A stretch of DNA of 64,000 bases from Sinomonas atrocyanea (GTDB lineage Bacteria; Actinomycetota; Actinomycetes; Actinomycetales; Micrococcaceae). A program made the position numbers and the translations under genes. This document shows, piece by piece, positions 1 through 7,751 of this stretch (positions within the stretch are counted from its first letter, which is position 1; every line of letters starts with the position of its first letter). The DNA is taken from positions 2,294,001 to 2,358,000 of the forward strand of contig NZ_CP014518.1 in NCBI RefSeq assembly GCF_001577305.1. The letters run 5' to 3'. The notes under the pieces were generated by a model. The model searched no databases. It had not been told where the DNA came from and worked only from the letters and a program-made list of their open reading frames with translations.

Positions 1-544
1 GCGGGGTCGGTGCGGCCACGACCTCGACGGTCGCCACCGTGCTGCCGCCGTGGGCCAGCAGCTCGCCCACGGGTCCCGCGCGCTCTGCTGCCCCGTGGCC
101 GGCGGCCGCGGCGAGGCCCGCGGCGGCCGCCAGGCAGGAGCAGGCAGCGAGGACCGCGACCCCTGCCGCGCCGGCCTGAGTCGGGCAGGCGCCACGGTGC
201 GGGCTTGAGCGACGCCCTGCCAGCCTGCGCAGGGCGAGCGCCAGGGTCGCCGCCGCGGCGGCCCCGGCCAGGCAGCACGCGAGGAGGACCGCCAGGAGAC
301 CCGGCGCCACTGCGAACGGGCCCACCGCGGCCCCGAGCCACGCCGCCGCGCCCAGCGGGACGAGCCTGAGGTCCCTCCAGCGGCCGGCGGCCGCGACGGG
401 AGGGGCCGGATCCACGCTCCACCAGTCAGAGGCGAGCGCCCGGAGGCGCCCCGCCCGGACGTCGGGTCCTGCTGGCCGCTCCCCTGACGGTCCCTCCACG
501 GCGGCAGCGCGGTAGCGGTCCCAGGCGCCGCGACGGGAGCTCAT
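1..544 (-). CDS. comEC: ComEC/Rec2-type competence DNA channel, N-terminal part (cut by window edge)
   Basis: This is an open frame with no stop, running off the left edge; about 181 codons are visible. The ATG at 544 overlaps the comEA stop in an ATGA junction, so translation is probably coupled. The product starts with a charged, Arg-rich stretch (MSSRRGAWDRYR). It continues with a 'WRDLRLVP' segment and two hydrophobic, Ala/Leu-rich stretches at about residues 62-80 and 82-105, as expected for the membrane start of ComEC. ComEC is the inner-membrane channel that carries single-stranded DNA during transformation; ComEA delivers the DNA to it. The name rests on position directly after comEA and on the membrane pattern, because the competence core and nuclease-like domains lie outside the window. 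Confidence 0.82.
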   Translation of the reverse strand, partial: MSSRRGAWDRYRAAAVEGPSGERPAGPDVRAGRLRALASDWWSVDPAPPVAAAGRWRDLRLVPLGAAAWLGAAVGPFAVAPGLLAVLLACCLAGAAAAATLALALRRLAGRRSSPHRGACPTQAGAAGVAVLAACSCLAAAAGLAAAAGHGAAERAGPVGELLAHGGSTVATVEVVAAPTP

Positions 545-1494
545 CCGACCGTCACCAGCGGGAGCAGGGATTCGAGCATCTTCGGTCCGATCCCGCTCAC
601 CGCGTCGAGGTCCTCGGGAGCTGTGAAGCGGCCGTGTGCCGTGCGGTAGTCGACGATGCGCTGGGCGAGGACCGGGCCGACGCGGGGAAGCGCTCCGAGG
701 TCCTCGGCCGTCGCGGTGTTGAGGTCTACCTTGCCTGCCAGGCCGGAACCGCCGGCCGCGGCGCCACCAGTCTGGCGCGGCGCCGCCGCGCCCGGCGCGG
801 CGGCGCCGCCGCCGCTGGCCTGCGCGTCCTCGGGGTCGCCGCGGAGGGGAACCTTGAGGCGCGTTCCGTCCTCCACCGGGGCGGCGAGATTGAGCCGGTC
901 CAGGTCGGCCCCCGGCTTCGCGCCACCGGCCGCGGCGATGGCCTCGTGGACGCGCGCCCCCGGGGCGAGGCGGTAGACGCCCGGGGCAAGGACGGCCCCG
1001 GCGACGTGCACCGTCGGGCCATCATTCGCCGGCACCGGAGATCCCGACGGCGTCTGGGGTCCTGGAGCCCGCGGGTCCGCGCTCCCTGTGCGCGGGGGCG
1101 GCGCGTCGACCGGGACGGCGGTGGGCGCGGCCCCGTGGGCGATCCCCCACCAGCTGGCGCACGCTGCGGCGAGGAGCAGTGTCAGCACCGCGCCGAGCCG
1201 CACCGAGACGGCCAGCCTCGGACGGTCCTCCCGCCGCCGGGTCGGCGCATCGGCAGCCTGTCCGCGGGCGCTCCCGTGGGCGCCGCCAGGGTCTCCCGGC
1301 TCGGCGCCTGCTTCAGGGTCGGCCGCGGGGTCCGCCGCAGGGTCCGCGGGCTCGGCGGAGGCGGCCGCGTCGTCGGAGGCCCCCAGGTCGAGGAGGCCGG
1401 GCGGGGCGTCGTCCGGCGGGAAGAGCGCGTCCCAGCGGTGGGCAGCCGCCCGCCGCCTGCTGGTTCCCCTCCCCCATCCGCGCACGGTCTCCAC
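541..1494 (-). CDS. comEA: ComEA family DNA-binding competence protein
   Basis: The product is a 317-aa membrane-anchored DNA receptor. Residues 1-93 are a long acidic, Ala/Pro-rich cytoplasmic part. A single membrane segment lies at about 94-118. A soluble SLBB-like domain follows at about 161-216 ('VHVAGAVLAPGVYRL'). After a Gly/Ala linker comes a C-terminal double helix-hairpin-helix at 254-317 ('VDLNTATAEDLGALPRVG', 'GIGPKMLESL'), which binds double-stranded DNA. This domain order matches ComEA of high-GC Gram-positives. The start used is the GTG at 1494; no strong ribosome binding site decides it, so the true start could lie inside the low-complexity leader. The gene overlaps comEC by four bases, forming the usual two-gene competence operon. 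Confidence 0.9.
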   Translation of the reverse strand: METVRGWGRGTSRRRAAAHRWDALFPPDDAPPGLLDLGASDDAAASAEPADPAADPAADPEAGAEPGDPGGAHGSARGQAADAPTRRREDRPRLAVSVRLGAVLTLLLAAACASWWGIAHGAAPTAVPVDAPPPRTGSADPRAPGPQTPSGSPVPANDGPTVHVAGAVLAPGVYRLAPGARVHEAIAAAGGAKPGADLDRLNLAAPVEDGTRLKVPLRGDPEDAQASGGGAAAPGAAAPRQTGGAAAGGSGLAGKVDLNTATAEDLGALPRVGPVLAQRIVDYRTAHGRFTAPEDLDAVSGIGPKMLESLLPLVTVG

Positions 1495-1608
1495 GCTGCC
1501 ACCGCTCGTGGCCAGCCCGCGGCGGCGGACGCGCTATGTGCACGACTCGCGGAGGGCGGCCCTGTGGAGGGCCAGTGACCGCCCGCGGCCGAGCGCCGCG
1601 ACGGCGGG

Positions 1609-2604
1609 CTAGGGTGGGGCCCCATCGGGCGGGAGGGACCGGCCCGCGGGTCCCGACACGACGACGGCCAGCACCCCGAGCCCCGTGTGCGCGGCGAGGA
1701 CTGCCGGCATGGCGGAGACCACCACGGCGTCCGGGGCCATGCCCACGTCCGTTGCGAGGGCCTGAGCGAACGATTCCGCCTCAGGCCGGTTCCCGAAGTA
1801 GTGCACGGCGAGGACTGCGGGCTCGTGGGCGGCCGCGCTGGTCACCGCGAGCTCCCGGAGCCGGGACACGGCTCGGGGCGCCGTGCGGACGCGCTCGAGC
1901 GGCGCGATCAGCCCGTCGCGCAGGGTCAGGATCGGCTTGATCGAGAGGACCGTCCCCACGAGCGATGCCGCGGCCCCGATCCGGCCGCCGCGGCGCAGCT
2001 GCTCGAGGCTGGGCACATAGAAGAGGACCTCCGCACCGGCCAGTCGCTCCTCGGCGGCCCGCCGCACCTCGGCGGGACCGGCAGCGGCCGCCGCGGAGAG
2101 CACCGCCGCCTGGACCGCGAAGCCGAGCGCCATGCCCGCGGTCTGCGAATCGACCACCTCGACGGGGATGCCCACGCGCGCCGAGGCGATCCGCGCGGCG
2201 TCGGCGGTCCCGGACAGCTTCCCGGAGAGGTGCAGCGAGAGGACCGCCTCGAAGCCTGCCTGCTCGAAGGCACGGTAGGCCCGCTCGAACTGGCCCGGCG
2301 CGGGGCGCGAGGTGCGCACCTGCCGGCCCGCGGCGAGGGCGAGGCCCAGGGCCGTGTCAACGTCCTCGCCCTCGGTGAAGATCTCCTCGCCGGCCATGAC
2401 TGGAAGGACGATGCAGGCGAAGCACCCCGCCCGCTCGAACGCCTCGGTCCAGGCGGGCGGCAGCGCGGCGGAGGAATCGGTGACGATCGCGACGCGGGGC
2501 CGCGGCGCCGGCGGGGCGGCCGGGGCAGGCCCCGGGCGGAGCCTGCCCCACCGGCGCCGCAGCCAGGCGATCGCCGGAAGCTCCTGTGCCTGCCCCTCAG
2601 CCAC
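1609..2604 (-). CDS. DegV family fatty-acid-binding protein
   Basis: The product is 331 aa. After a 36-residue Pro/Ala-rich leader, the DegV fold begins with 'VAIVTDSSAALPP', whose Ser residues contact the lipid carboxylate in the family. 'TSRPAPGQFERAY', 'LSLHLSGKLSGT' and 'VEVVDSQTAGMALG' are the typical later motifs. DegV (FakB-like) proteins bind a fatty acid, and in Firmicutes they present it to a kinase for phospholipid synthesis. No FakA-like kinase lies nearby, so the exact role here is open. The gene starts 13 bases after the leuS stop on the same strand and could be cotranscribed with it. Confidence 0.9.
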   Translation of the reverse strand: MAEGQAQELPAIAWLRRRWGRLRPGPAPAAPPAPRPRVAIVTDSSAALPPAWTEAFERAGCFACIVLPVMAGEEIFTEGEDVDTALGLALAAGRQVRTSRPAPGQFERAYRAFEQAGFEAVLSLHLSGKLSGTADAARIASARVGIPVEVVDSQTAGMALGFAVQAAVLSAAAAAGPAEVRRAAEERLAGAEVLFYVPSLEQLRRGGRIGAAASLVGTVLSIKPILTLRDGLIAPLERVRTAPRAVSRLRELAVTSAAAHEPAVLAVHYFGNRPEAESFAQALATDVGMAPDAVVVSAMPAVLAAHTGLGVLAVVVSGPAGRSLPPDGAPP

Positions 2605-2617
2605 GCGGAGTCATCCG

Positions 2618-5116
2618 TCAGGCGGGGACGACGTTGACCAGCTTGGGCGCCCGGACGACCACCGTCCGGATCCCGCGGCCGTCGAGGACCCGCTGGACGT
2701 TCGGCGAGGCGAGCGCGAGCTCGCGCAGGTCCTCCTCCGAGATGTCCACGGCGACCTCGAGGCGGTCCCGCACCTTGCCCTGGACCTGGACGACGGCGGT
2801 CACGGTGTCCTCGACGAGGAGCGACGGGTCGTGCTGGGGCCAGGACGCGTTCGAGACCGACGGCTCGTGGCCCAGGGCCGCCCAGAGGTCCTCGGCGGTG
2901 TACGGGGCAAAGAGGCTGAGCATGATCGCCACGGTCTCGACCGCCTCGCGCACGGCGGGGTCGGCGCCTCCGGGGCCGGAGTCGATCGCCTTGCGCGTGG
3001 CGTTGACGAGCTCCATGGCCTTGGCGACCACCACGTTGAACTTGTGTGCATCGAGCAGCTCGGTGGCGTCGGCGATCGTCCGGTGCGTCACGGCGCGCAG
3101 GGCACGGTCCCCGGTGGCCGGGTCCGATCCGGGGGCGCTCGTGACGTCCTGGCCGAGGCGCCAGGCACGGGCGAGGAACTTCGCCGAGCCGGACGGGGAG
3201 ACGTCGGCCCAGTCGACGTCATCCTCCGGCGGGGACGCGAACACCATGGTGAGGCGGACGGCGTCGACCCCGAAGGTGTTCAGCTGCTCGCCGAGGTCCA
3301 CGCCGTTGCCGAGGGACTTGCTCATGGCCTTGCCGCCGTTGAGCACCTGGCCCTGGTTCATCAGGGCCGCGAACGGCTCGTCCGCGTCGAGCAGGCCCAT
3401 GTCCTTCATGACCTTGGTGAAGAAGCGGCTGTACAGCAGGTGCAGGATGGCGTGCTCGACCCCGCCCACGTACTGCGCCACCGGCATCCAGCGCCGCGCG
3501 GCCTCGGGGTCGAACGGCCCCTCGGCGTAGTCGGGCGAGAGGTACCGCAGGTAGTACCAGGACGAGTCCACGAAGGTGTCCATCGTGTCCGTGTCGCGCA
3601 GGGCAGCGCCGCCGCACGCGGGGCACGTGACGTTGACCCAGTCCTCGGCGGACGCGAGCGGAGAGGTGCCCTTGGGCGCGAGCTGCTCGCCGCGCAGGTT
3701 GTCCGGGAGCCGCACGGGCAGCTGGTCGTCCGGGACCGGGACCTCGCCGCACGCCGGGCAGTGGATGATCGGGATCGGTGCGCCCCAGAACCGCTGGCGG
3801 GACAGGAGCCAGTCGCGCAGCCGGTAGTTGACCGTGCCCTCGCCCGTGCCGGCCGCCTCGACCACCTCGATGGCCTTGGCGATGCCCTCGGCCTTCGACA
3901 GGCCGTCCAGCGGACCGGAGTTGACGATCGTGCCCTCGCCGCTCGTCGCGACGCCGGTGGCCGCCGGATCCTCCTCGCCGGTGTCGAGCACGGCCCGGAC
4001 CGGCAGGCCGAAGGCCTTGGCGAAATCGAGGTCGCGCTGGTCGTGCGCCGGCACGGCCATGATCGCGCCCGTGCCGTAGTCGGCGAGGACGTAGTCGGCG
4101 GCCCACACGGGCAGCTTCTCGCCGCTGAGGGGGTTCACGGCGTAGCGGCCGAGGAAGACGCCGGTCTTCTCGCGGTCGGTGTTCTGCCGCTCGATCTCGC
4201 TCAGGGCCTTGACCCGGTCCTGGTAGTCCGCGAGCGCCTGCGCCTGCTCCGGCGCCACGATCTCGCCGGCGAGCTCGGCGTCCGCCGCGACGACGAAGAA
4301 CGTGGCCCCGTAGAGCGTGTCGGGGCGGGTCGTGAAGACGGTGACCTCGCGCTCGGGGCGTGCGTCGGTCGCCTCGATGGCGAAACGCACGTGCGCGCCC
4401 TCGGACCGGCCGATCCAGTTCCGCTGCATGGCCAGGACGCGCTCGGGCCAGTGGCCCTCGAGCTCGGCCATGTCCTCGAGCAGGCGGTCGGCGTAGTCGG
4501 TGATCTTGAAGTACCACTGGTTGAGGGACTTCTTCGTCACGGGGGTGCCGCAGCGCTCGCAGGCGCCGTTGACGACCTGCTCGTTCGCCAGGACGGTCTG
4601 GTCCTTGGGGCACCAGTTCACCGGGTGGTTCTTGCGGTAGGCGAGGCCGCGCTCGTAGAAGCGCAGGAACAGCCACTGCGTCCACCGGTAGTACTCCGGG
4701 TCCGAGGTGTGCAGGCGGCGCGACCAGTCGAGGCTCAGCGCGTACCGCTTGAACGAGGCGGCCTGCGTCTCGATGTTCCGGTACGTCCACTCGGCCGGGT
4801 GGGTGTTGCGCTTGATCGCGGCGTTCTCGGCGGGCAGGCCGAAGGAGTCCCAGCCGATCGGGTGCAGCACGTCGTAGCCCTTGAGGCGCCAGTAGCGCGC
4901 CACGACGTCGCCCATCGCGAAGGCCTCGGCGTGGCCCATGTGGAGGTCGCCGGACGGGTACGGGAACATGTCGAGCACGTAGCGGCGCTCGCGGCTGCCG
5001 TCGTCCTTGGGGGTGAACACCCCCAGCTCGTCCCACACCGCGGGCCACTTGGCCTCGATCGCGGCGAAGCTGTATGCCGCCCCTGCCGACTGTTCAGCGA
5101 CCTGCTCTTCGCTCAC
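2618..5116 (-). CDS. leuS: Leucine--tRNA ligase
   Basis: This class I synthetase (832 aa from the GTG at 5116) charges tRNA-Leu. HMGH lies at residues 59-62 and MSKS at about 598-601. Between them is a CP1 editing insertion containing 'TTRPDTLYGATFFV'. Cys pairs that look zinc-binding are visible ('CERCG', 'CPACGEVPV', 'CPACGG'). The C-terminal anticodon-binding region ends in the small LeuRS-specific domain. GTG 5116 has a GGAGA motif 8 bases upstream; ATG 5161 (15 codons longer) is an alternative with AGGGG close by. The TTG at 5179 is in frame but lies in the U-tract of the upstream terminator and is unlikely. The gene follows glpK on the same strand and has its own leader with a leucine-codon peptide and terminator hairpin, suggesting control by leucyl-tRNA supply. 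Confidence 0.97.
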   Translation of the reverse strand: MSEEQVAEQSAGAAYSFAAIEAKWPAVWDELGVFTPKDDGSRERRYVLDMFPYPSGDLHMGHAEAFAMGDVVARYWRLKGYDVLHPIGWDSFGLPAENAAIKRNTHPAEWTYRNIETQAASFKRYALSLDWSRRLHTSDPEYYRWTQWLFLRFYERGLAYRKNHPVNWCPKDQTVLANEQVVNGACERCGTPVTKKSLNQWYFKITDYADRLLEDMAELEGHWPERVLAMQRNWIGRSEGAHVRFAIEATDARPEREVTVFTTRPDTLYGATFFVVAADAELAGEIVAPEQAQALADYQDRVKALSEIERQNTDREKTGVFLGRYAVNPLSGEKLPVWAADYVLADYGTGAIMAVPAHDQRDLDFAKAFGLPVRAVLDTGEEDPAATGVATSGEGTIVNSGPLDGLSKAEGIAKAIEVVEAAGTGEGTVNYRLRDWLLSRQRFWGAPIPIIHCPACGEVPVPDDQLPVRLPDNLRGEQLAPKGTSPLASAEDWVNVTCPACGGAALRDTDTMDTFVDSSWYYLRYLSPDYAEGPFDPEAARRWMPVAQYVGGVEHAILHLLYSRFFTKVMKDMGLLDADEPFAALMNQGQVLNGGKAMSKSLGNGVDLGEQLNTFGVDAVRLTMVFASPPEDDVDWADVSPSGSAKFLARAWRLGQDVTSAPGSDPATGDRALRAVTHRTIADATELLDAHKFNVVVAKAMELVNATRKAIDSGPGGADPAVREAVETVAIMLSLFAPYTAEDLWAALGHEPSVSNASWPQHDPSLLVEDTVTAVVQVQGKVRDRLEVAVDISEEDLRELALASPNVQRVLDGRGIRTVVVRAPKLVNVVPA

Positions 5117-5177
5117 CGTATCTCTCTCCACGTCTCTCTTCGTCCAGGCGTCCGCCTGCATCCTTCCCCTGACACAC

Positions 5178-5247
5178 AAAAGCCCCTCGCACAGGGAGGG
5201 GCGGCCGCTTGCTGCTGGGGGGCCCCGGGGGCCCGCGCTGCAAGCGG
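5178..5247 (-). promoter_or_regulatory. leuS leader with stem and intrinsic-terminator-like hairpin (candidate attenuator)
   Basis: Reading the minus strand, CCGCTTGC begins right after the leader-peptide stop (5247-5240). It is perfectly complementary to GCAAGCGG (5212-5205). Two bases later comes GCCCCTC-N7-GAGGGGC (5202-5182), followed by UUUUGUGUGU, an intrinsic-terminator shape. The GGGGC at 5226-5222 could pair with the terminator's 5' arm as an antiterminator, but this alternative is short and I could not fold it by computation. The terminator sits upstream of leuS and downstream of a Leu-rich leader peptide, so it more likely attenuates leuS than terminates glpK. Confidence 0.62.
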
Positions 5248-5274
5248 CTATCGAAGCAGGAGGACGCCGCGCAT
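5248..5274 (-). CDS. leuS leader peptide (8 aa, three consecutive Leu codons)
   Basis: This short frame encodes MRGVLLLR followed by TAG. The leucine codons are CTC, CTG and CTT in a row. A TAGCAT box (5287-5282) ends 7 bases before the ATG at 5274, so the transcript may begin at the start codon itself (leaderless). An in-frame ATG at 5283 would add MAS but lies within the -10 box. A terminator-like hairpin lies between this peptide and leuS. A short peptide with clustered codons for the amino acid used by the downstream enzyme is the hallmark of ribosome-mediated attenuation. Inferred from sequence only. Confidence 0.72.
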   Translation of the reverse strand: MRGVLLLR

Positions 5275-5281
5275 GGAAGCC

Positions 5282-5287
5282 ATGCTA
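5282..5287 (-). promoter_or_regulatory. -10 box of leuS leader transcript
   Basis: TAGCAT on the minus strand, 7 bases before the leader-peptide ATG at 5274. No convincing -35 hexamer was found at the expected distance. Confidence 0.45.
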
Positions 5288-5348
5288 CCGCAGGCGCGGC
5301 GCACGACGGCGGGTGGCCGCCGTGCGCCGCGCGCAGGGTGCCGCTGGG

Positions 5349-6884
5349 CTACTTCACGTCGGCATCCACCCAGTCCATCGACTTGGACACGGCCTTCTTC
5401 CACAGCCGCATCTGGCGGTCGCGCTCGGCCGAGTCCATCTGCGGGCTCCAGCGCTTGTCCTCGCCCCAGTTGGCCGAGCACTCGCCGAGGTCCTTCCAGT
5501 ACCCGACGGCGAGGCCGGCGGCGTACGCGGCGCCGAGGGCGGTGGTCTCGATGACCTTGGGCCGCACCACGTCCACGCCGAGGATGTCCGCCTGGAACTG
5601 CATGAGCGCGTCGTTGGCGACCATGCCGCCGTCGACCTTGAGCTCGGCCAGGGGGACGCCGGAGTCCGCGTTGACGGCGTCGAGCACCTCGCGCGTCTGG
5701 AAGGCGGTCGCCTCGAGCGCCGCGCGGGCGATGTGGCCCTTGTTGACGTACCGGGTCAGGCCCACGATCGCGCCGCGGGCGTCCGGGCGCCAGTACGGCG
5801 CGAAGAGGCCCGAGAACGCGGGCACGATGTACACCCCGCCGTTGTCCTCGACCGTCTTGGCCAGCGTCTCGACCTCGGGCGCGCTGCCGATCATCCCGAG
5901 GTTGTCGCGCAGCCACTGGATGAGCGAGCCGGTGACCGCGATCGAGCCCTCGAGGGCGTAGTGCGGGGCCGCGTCGCCGAGCTTGTAGCCGACCGTGGTG
6001 AGCAGGCCGTTCTTCGAGTGGACGATCTCCTCGCCCGTGTTGAAGATCAGGAAGCTGCCCGTGCCGTAGGTGCTCTTGGCCTCGCCGGTGTCGAACGCCG
6101 CCTGGCCGAACGTGGCCGCCTGCTGGTCGCCCAGGATGCCCGCGACCGGCGTCTCCCGCAGCAGCTGCGAGCCGTGCACCGTGCCGTAGGTCTCGGAGGA
6201 GGACTTGATCGCCGGCATCATCGACGCCGGGACGCCGAACGCGTCGAGGATCTCCTGGTCCCAGGAGAGGGTCTCGAGGTCCATGAACATCGTCCGGGAG
6301 GCGTTCGTGACGTCGGTGGCGTGCACGCCGCCGTCGGTGCCGCCCGTGAGGTTCCACAGGACCCAGGCGTCCGTGTTGCCGAAGAGGAGATCGCCGGCCT
6401 CGGCCTTGGCGCGGGCTCCGTCGACGTTGTCGAGGATCCACTTGATCTTCGTGCCCGAGAAGTAGGTGGCCAGGGGAAGGCCGACCTTCTGCTTGAACCG
6501 CTCGACGCCGCCGTCCTTGGCGAGCTCATCGACGATGCCCTGGGTGCGGGTGTCCTGCCACACGATCGCGTTGTAGACGGGCTCGCCCGTGTTCTTGTCC
6601 CAGACCACCGCGGTCTCGCGCTGGTTGGTGATGCCGACGGCGACGATGTCGTGGCGGGTGAGGTTTGCCTTCGAGAGCGCCTGGCCGATCACCTCGCGGG
6701 TGTTGCCCCAGATCTCCTTCGGGTTGTGCTCGACCCAGCCCGCCTGGGGGAAGATCTGCTCGTGCTCGAGCTGGCCGGTCGAGACGATCGAGCCCGAGTG
6801 GTCGAAGATGATGGCCCGGGTGCTCGTGGTCCCCTGGTCGATCGCGATGACGAACTGCTGTGCGCTCTGCGCCTGATCAGACAT
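5349..6884 (-). CDS. glpK: Glycerol kinase
   Basis: The product is 511 aa, the usual length for GlpK of the FGGY kinase family, which phosphorylates glycerol to sn-glycerol 3-phosphate using ATP. The N-terminal phosphate-binding motif 'AIDQGTTSTRA', the 'NQRETAVVWD' glycerol-site region, the 'STYGTGSF' segment and the C-terminal 'KVDGGMVAND' motif are all present. The ATG at 6884 has AAGGAG 8 bases upstream. The gene lies downstream of glpF in the glpD-glpF-glpK unit, so uptake, phosphorylation and oxidation of glycerol are encoded together. Confidence 0.97.
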   Translation of the reverse strand: MSDQAQSAQQFVIAIDQGTTSTRAIIFDHSGSIVSTGQLEHEQIFPQAGWVEHNPKEIWGNTREVIGQALSKANLTRHDIVAVGITNQRETAVVWDKNTGEPVYNAIVWQDTRTQGIVDELAKDGGVERFKQKVGLPLATYFSGTKIKWILDNVDGARAKAEAGDLLFGNTDAWVLWNLTGGTDGGVHATDVTNASRTMFMDLETLSWDQEILDAFGVPASMMPAIKSSSETYGTVHGSQLLRETPVAGILGDQQAATFGQAAFDTGEAKSTYGTGSFLIFNTGEEIVHSKNGLLTTVGYKLGDAAPHYALEGSIAVTGSLIQWLRDNLGMIGSAPEVETLAKTVEDNGGVYIVPAFSGLFAPYWRPDARGAIVGLTRYVNKGHIARAALEATAFQTREVLDAVNADSGVPLAELKVDGGMVANDALMQFQADILGVDVVRPKVIETTALGAAYAAGLAVGYWKDLGECSANWGEDKRWSPQMDSAERDRQMRLWKKAVSKSMDWVDADVK

Positions 6885-6931
6885 TCATGGCTCCTTTGGA
6901 TGAGTCTGCAGTGACGGGTGCTGGGGGCTTG

Positions 6932-7684
6932 CTACTTCGCGACGACCGCGAAGATGTCAGGGAGGATGCGGGCGAAGAGCCCGGCGAGGGCACCCCCGAT
7001 CAGGGGTCCGGCCACCGGGACCCACGCGTAGGCCCAGTCGCTTGAGCCCTTGCCCTTGATCGGCAGGACGGCGTGGGCGATGCGGGGGCCCAGGTCGCGG
7101 GCCGGGTTGATGGCGTACCCGGTCGGGCCGCCGAGCGAGACGCCGATGCCGACCACGAGGAGGGCGACGGCGAGGGGGCCGAGCCCGGAGGGGGTCCCTC
7201 CGAAAGCGAGGATCACCTCGACGAGCACGAACGTGCCGATGATCTCGGTGATGAGGTTCCAGCTGTTGCTGCGGATGGCCGGCCCGGTGGAGAAGGTTCC
7301 GAGCTTGTTGGCAGGGTCTTGCTCGTGGTCGAAGTGCTGCTTGTAGGCGAGCCAGCATACGACGGCGCCGAGGAACGCGCCGAGCAGCTCGCCGCCGAAG
7401 TAGGTCAGGGTCGAGGCGACGTCGACCTTGACGCCCGGGGCGTACTCGCCCTTGCCGTTGAGCAGCAGGCCGAGGGTGACGGCGGGGTTGAGGTGTGCGC
7501 CGGACTTCGCAGCGATGTATACGCCGGAGAACACGGCGATTCCCCATCCCCACGTCACCATCAGGAAGCCGGCGGCGTTCCCCTTCGTGCCCCGCAGCGC
7601 GACGTTCGCGACGACGCCGCACCCGAGGAGGGTGAGCATCCCGGTACCGAGCACTTCGGACAAGAAGACGATCCCTAGAGACAT
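6932..7684 (-). CDS. glpF: Glycerol uptake facilitator (aquaglyceroporin)
   Basis: The product is a 250-aa membrane channel of the MIP family that lets glycerol cross the membrane by facilitated diffusion. Both pore-forming NPA boxes are visible, in 'HLNPAVTLG' and in 'YAINPARDLGPR'; the Asp after the second NPAR is the residue that favours glycerol over water. The start is ATG 7684, with AAGGAG 7 bases upstream. The open frame continues further upstream, but that part is Pro/Arg-rich and runs back into glpD. The gene sits between glpD and glpK. Confidence 0.95.
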   Translation of the reverse strand: MSLGIVFLSEVLGTGMLTLLGCGVVANVALRGTKGNAAGFLMVTWGWGIAVFSGVYIAAKSGAHLNPAVTLGLLLNGKGEYAPGVKVDVASTLTYFGGELLGAFLGAVVCWLAYKQHFDHEQDPANKLGTFSTGPAIRSNSWNLITEIIGTFVLVEVILAFGGTPSGLGPLAVALLVVGIGVSLGGPTGYAINPARDLGPRIAHAVLPIKGKGSSDWAYAWVPVAGPLIGGALAGLFARILPDIFAVVAK

Positions 7685-7711
7685 CTTTGACTCCTTGCGG
7701 TATTCAGGTGT

Positions 7712-7737
7712 TGCCCCGGGCCGGCCGGCCCGGGGCA
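7712..7737. repeat. 26-bp perfect palindrome between glpD and glpF
   Basis: The sequence from T7712 to A7737 is fully self-complementary (TGCCCCGGGCCGG and its mirror), with no spacer. It lies in the 67-base gap between the glpD stop and the glpF start. In RNA it would form a very strong hairpin and could act as a partial terminator or as a stabiliser or processing point that sets different glpD and glpFK levels. No U-tract follows in the minus direction. Confidence 0.6.
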
Positions 7738-7751
7738 TGGTGCGATGCGCC

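Noticed and set aside
10..369. A 119-codon plus-strand frame at the left edge
   Set aside because: It is Arg/Pro-rich and lies opposite the start of comEC, which has a coupled start and clear membrane segments.
3320..3330. LeuRS signature reads AMSKS rather than KMSKS
   Set aside because: The functional second Lys is kept and the change is in a variable position; not enough to suggest altered activity.
2312..5554. A 1080-codon open frame on the plus strand opposite leuS
   Set aside because: It is the antisense shadow of leuS: no family motifs, Arg/Gly/Val-rich composition, and no ribosome binding site. Similar long frames lie opposite carB, alaS and glpK.
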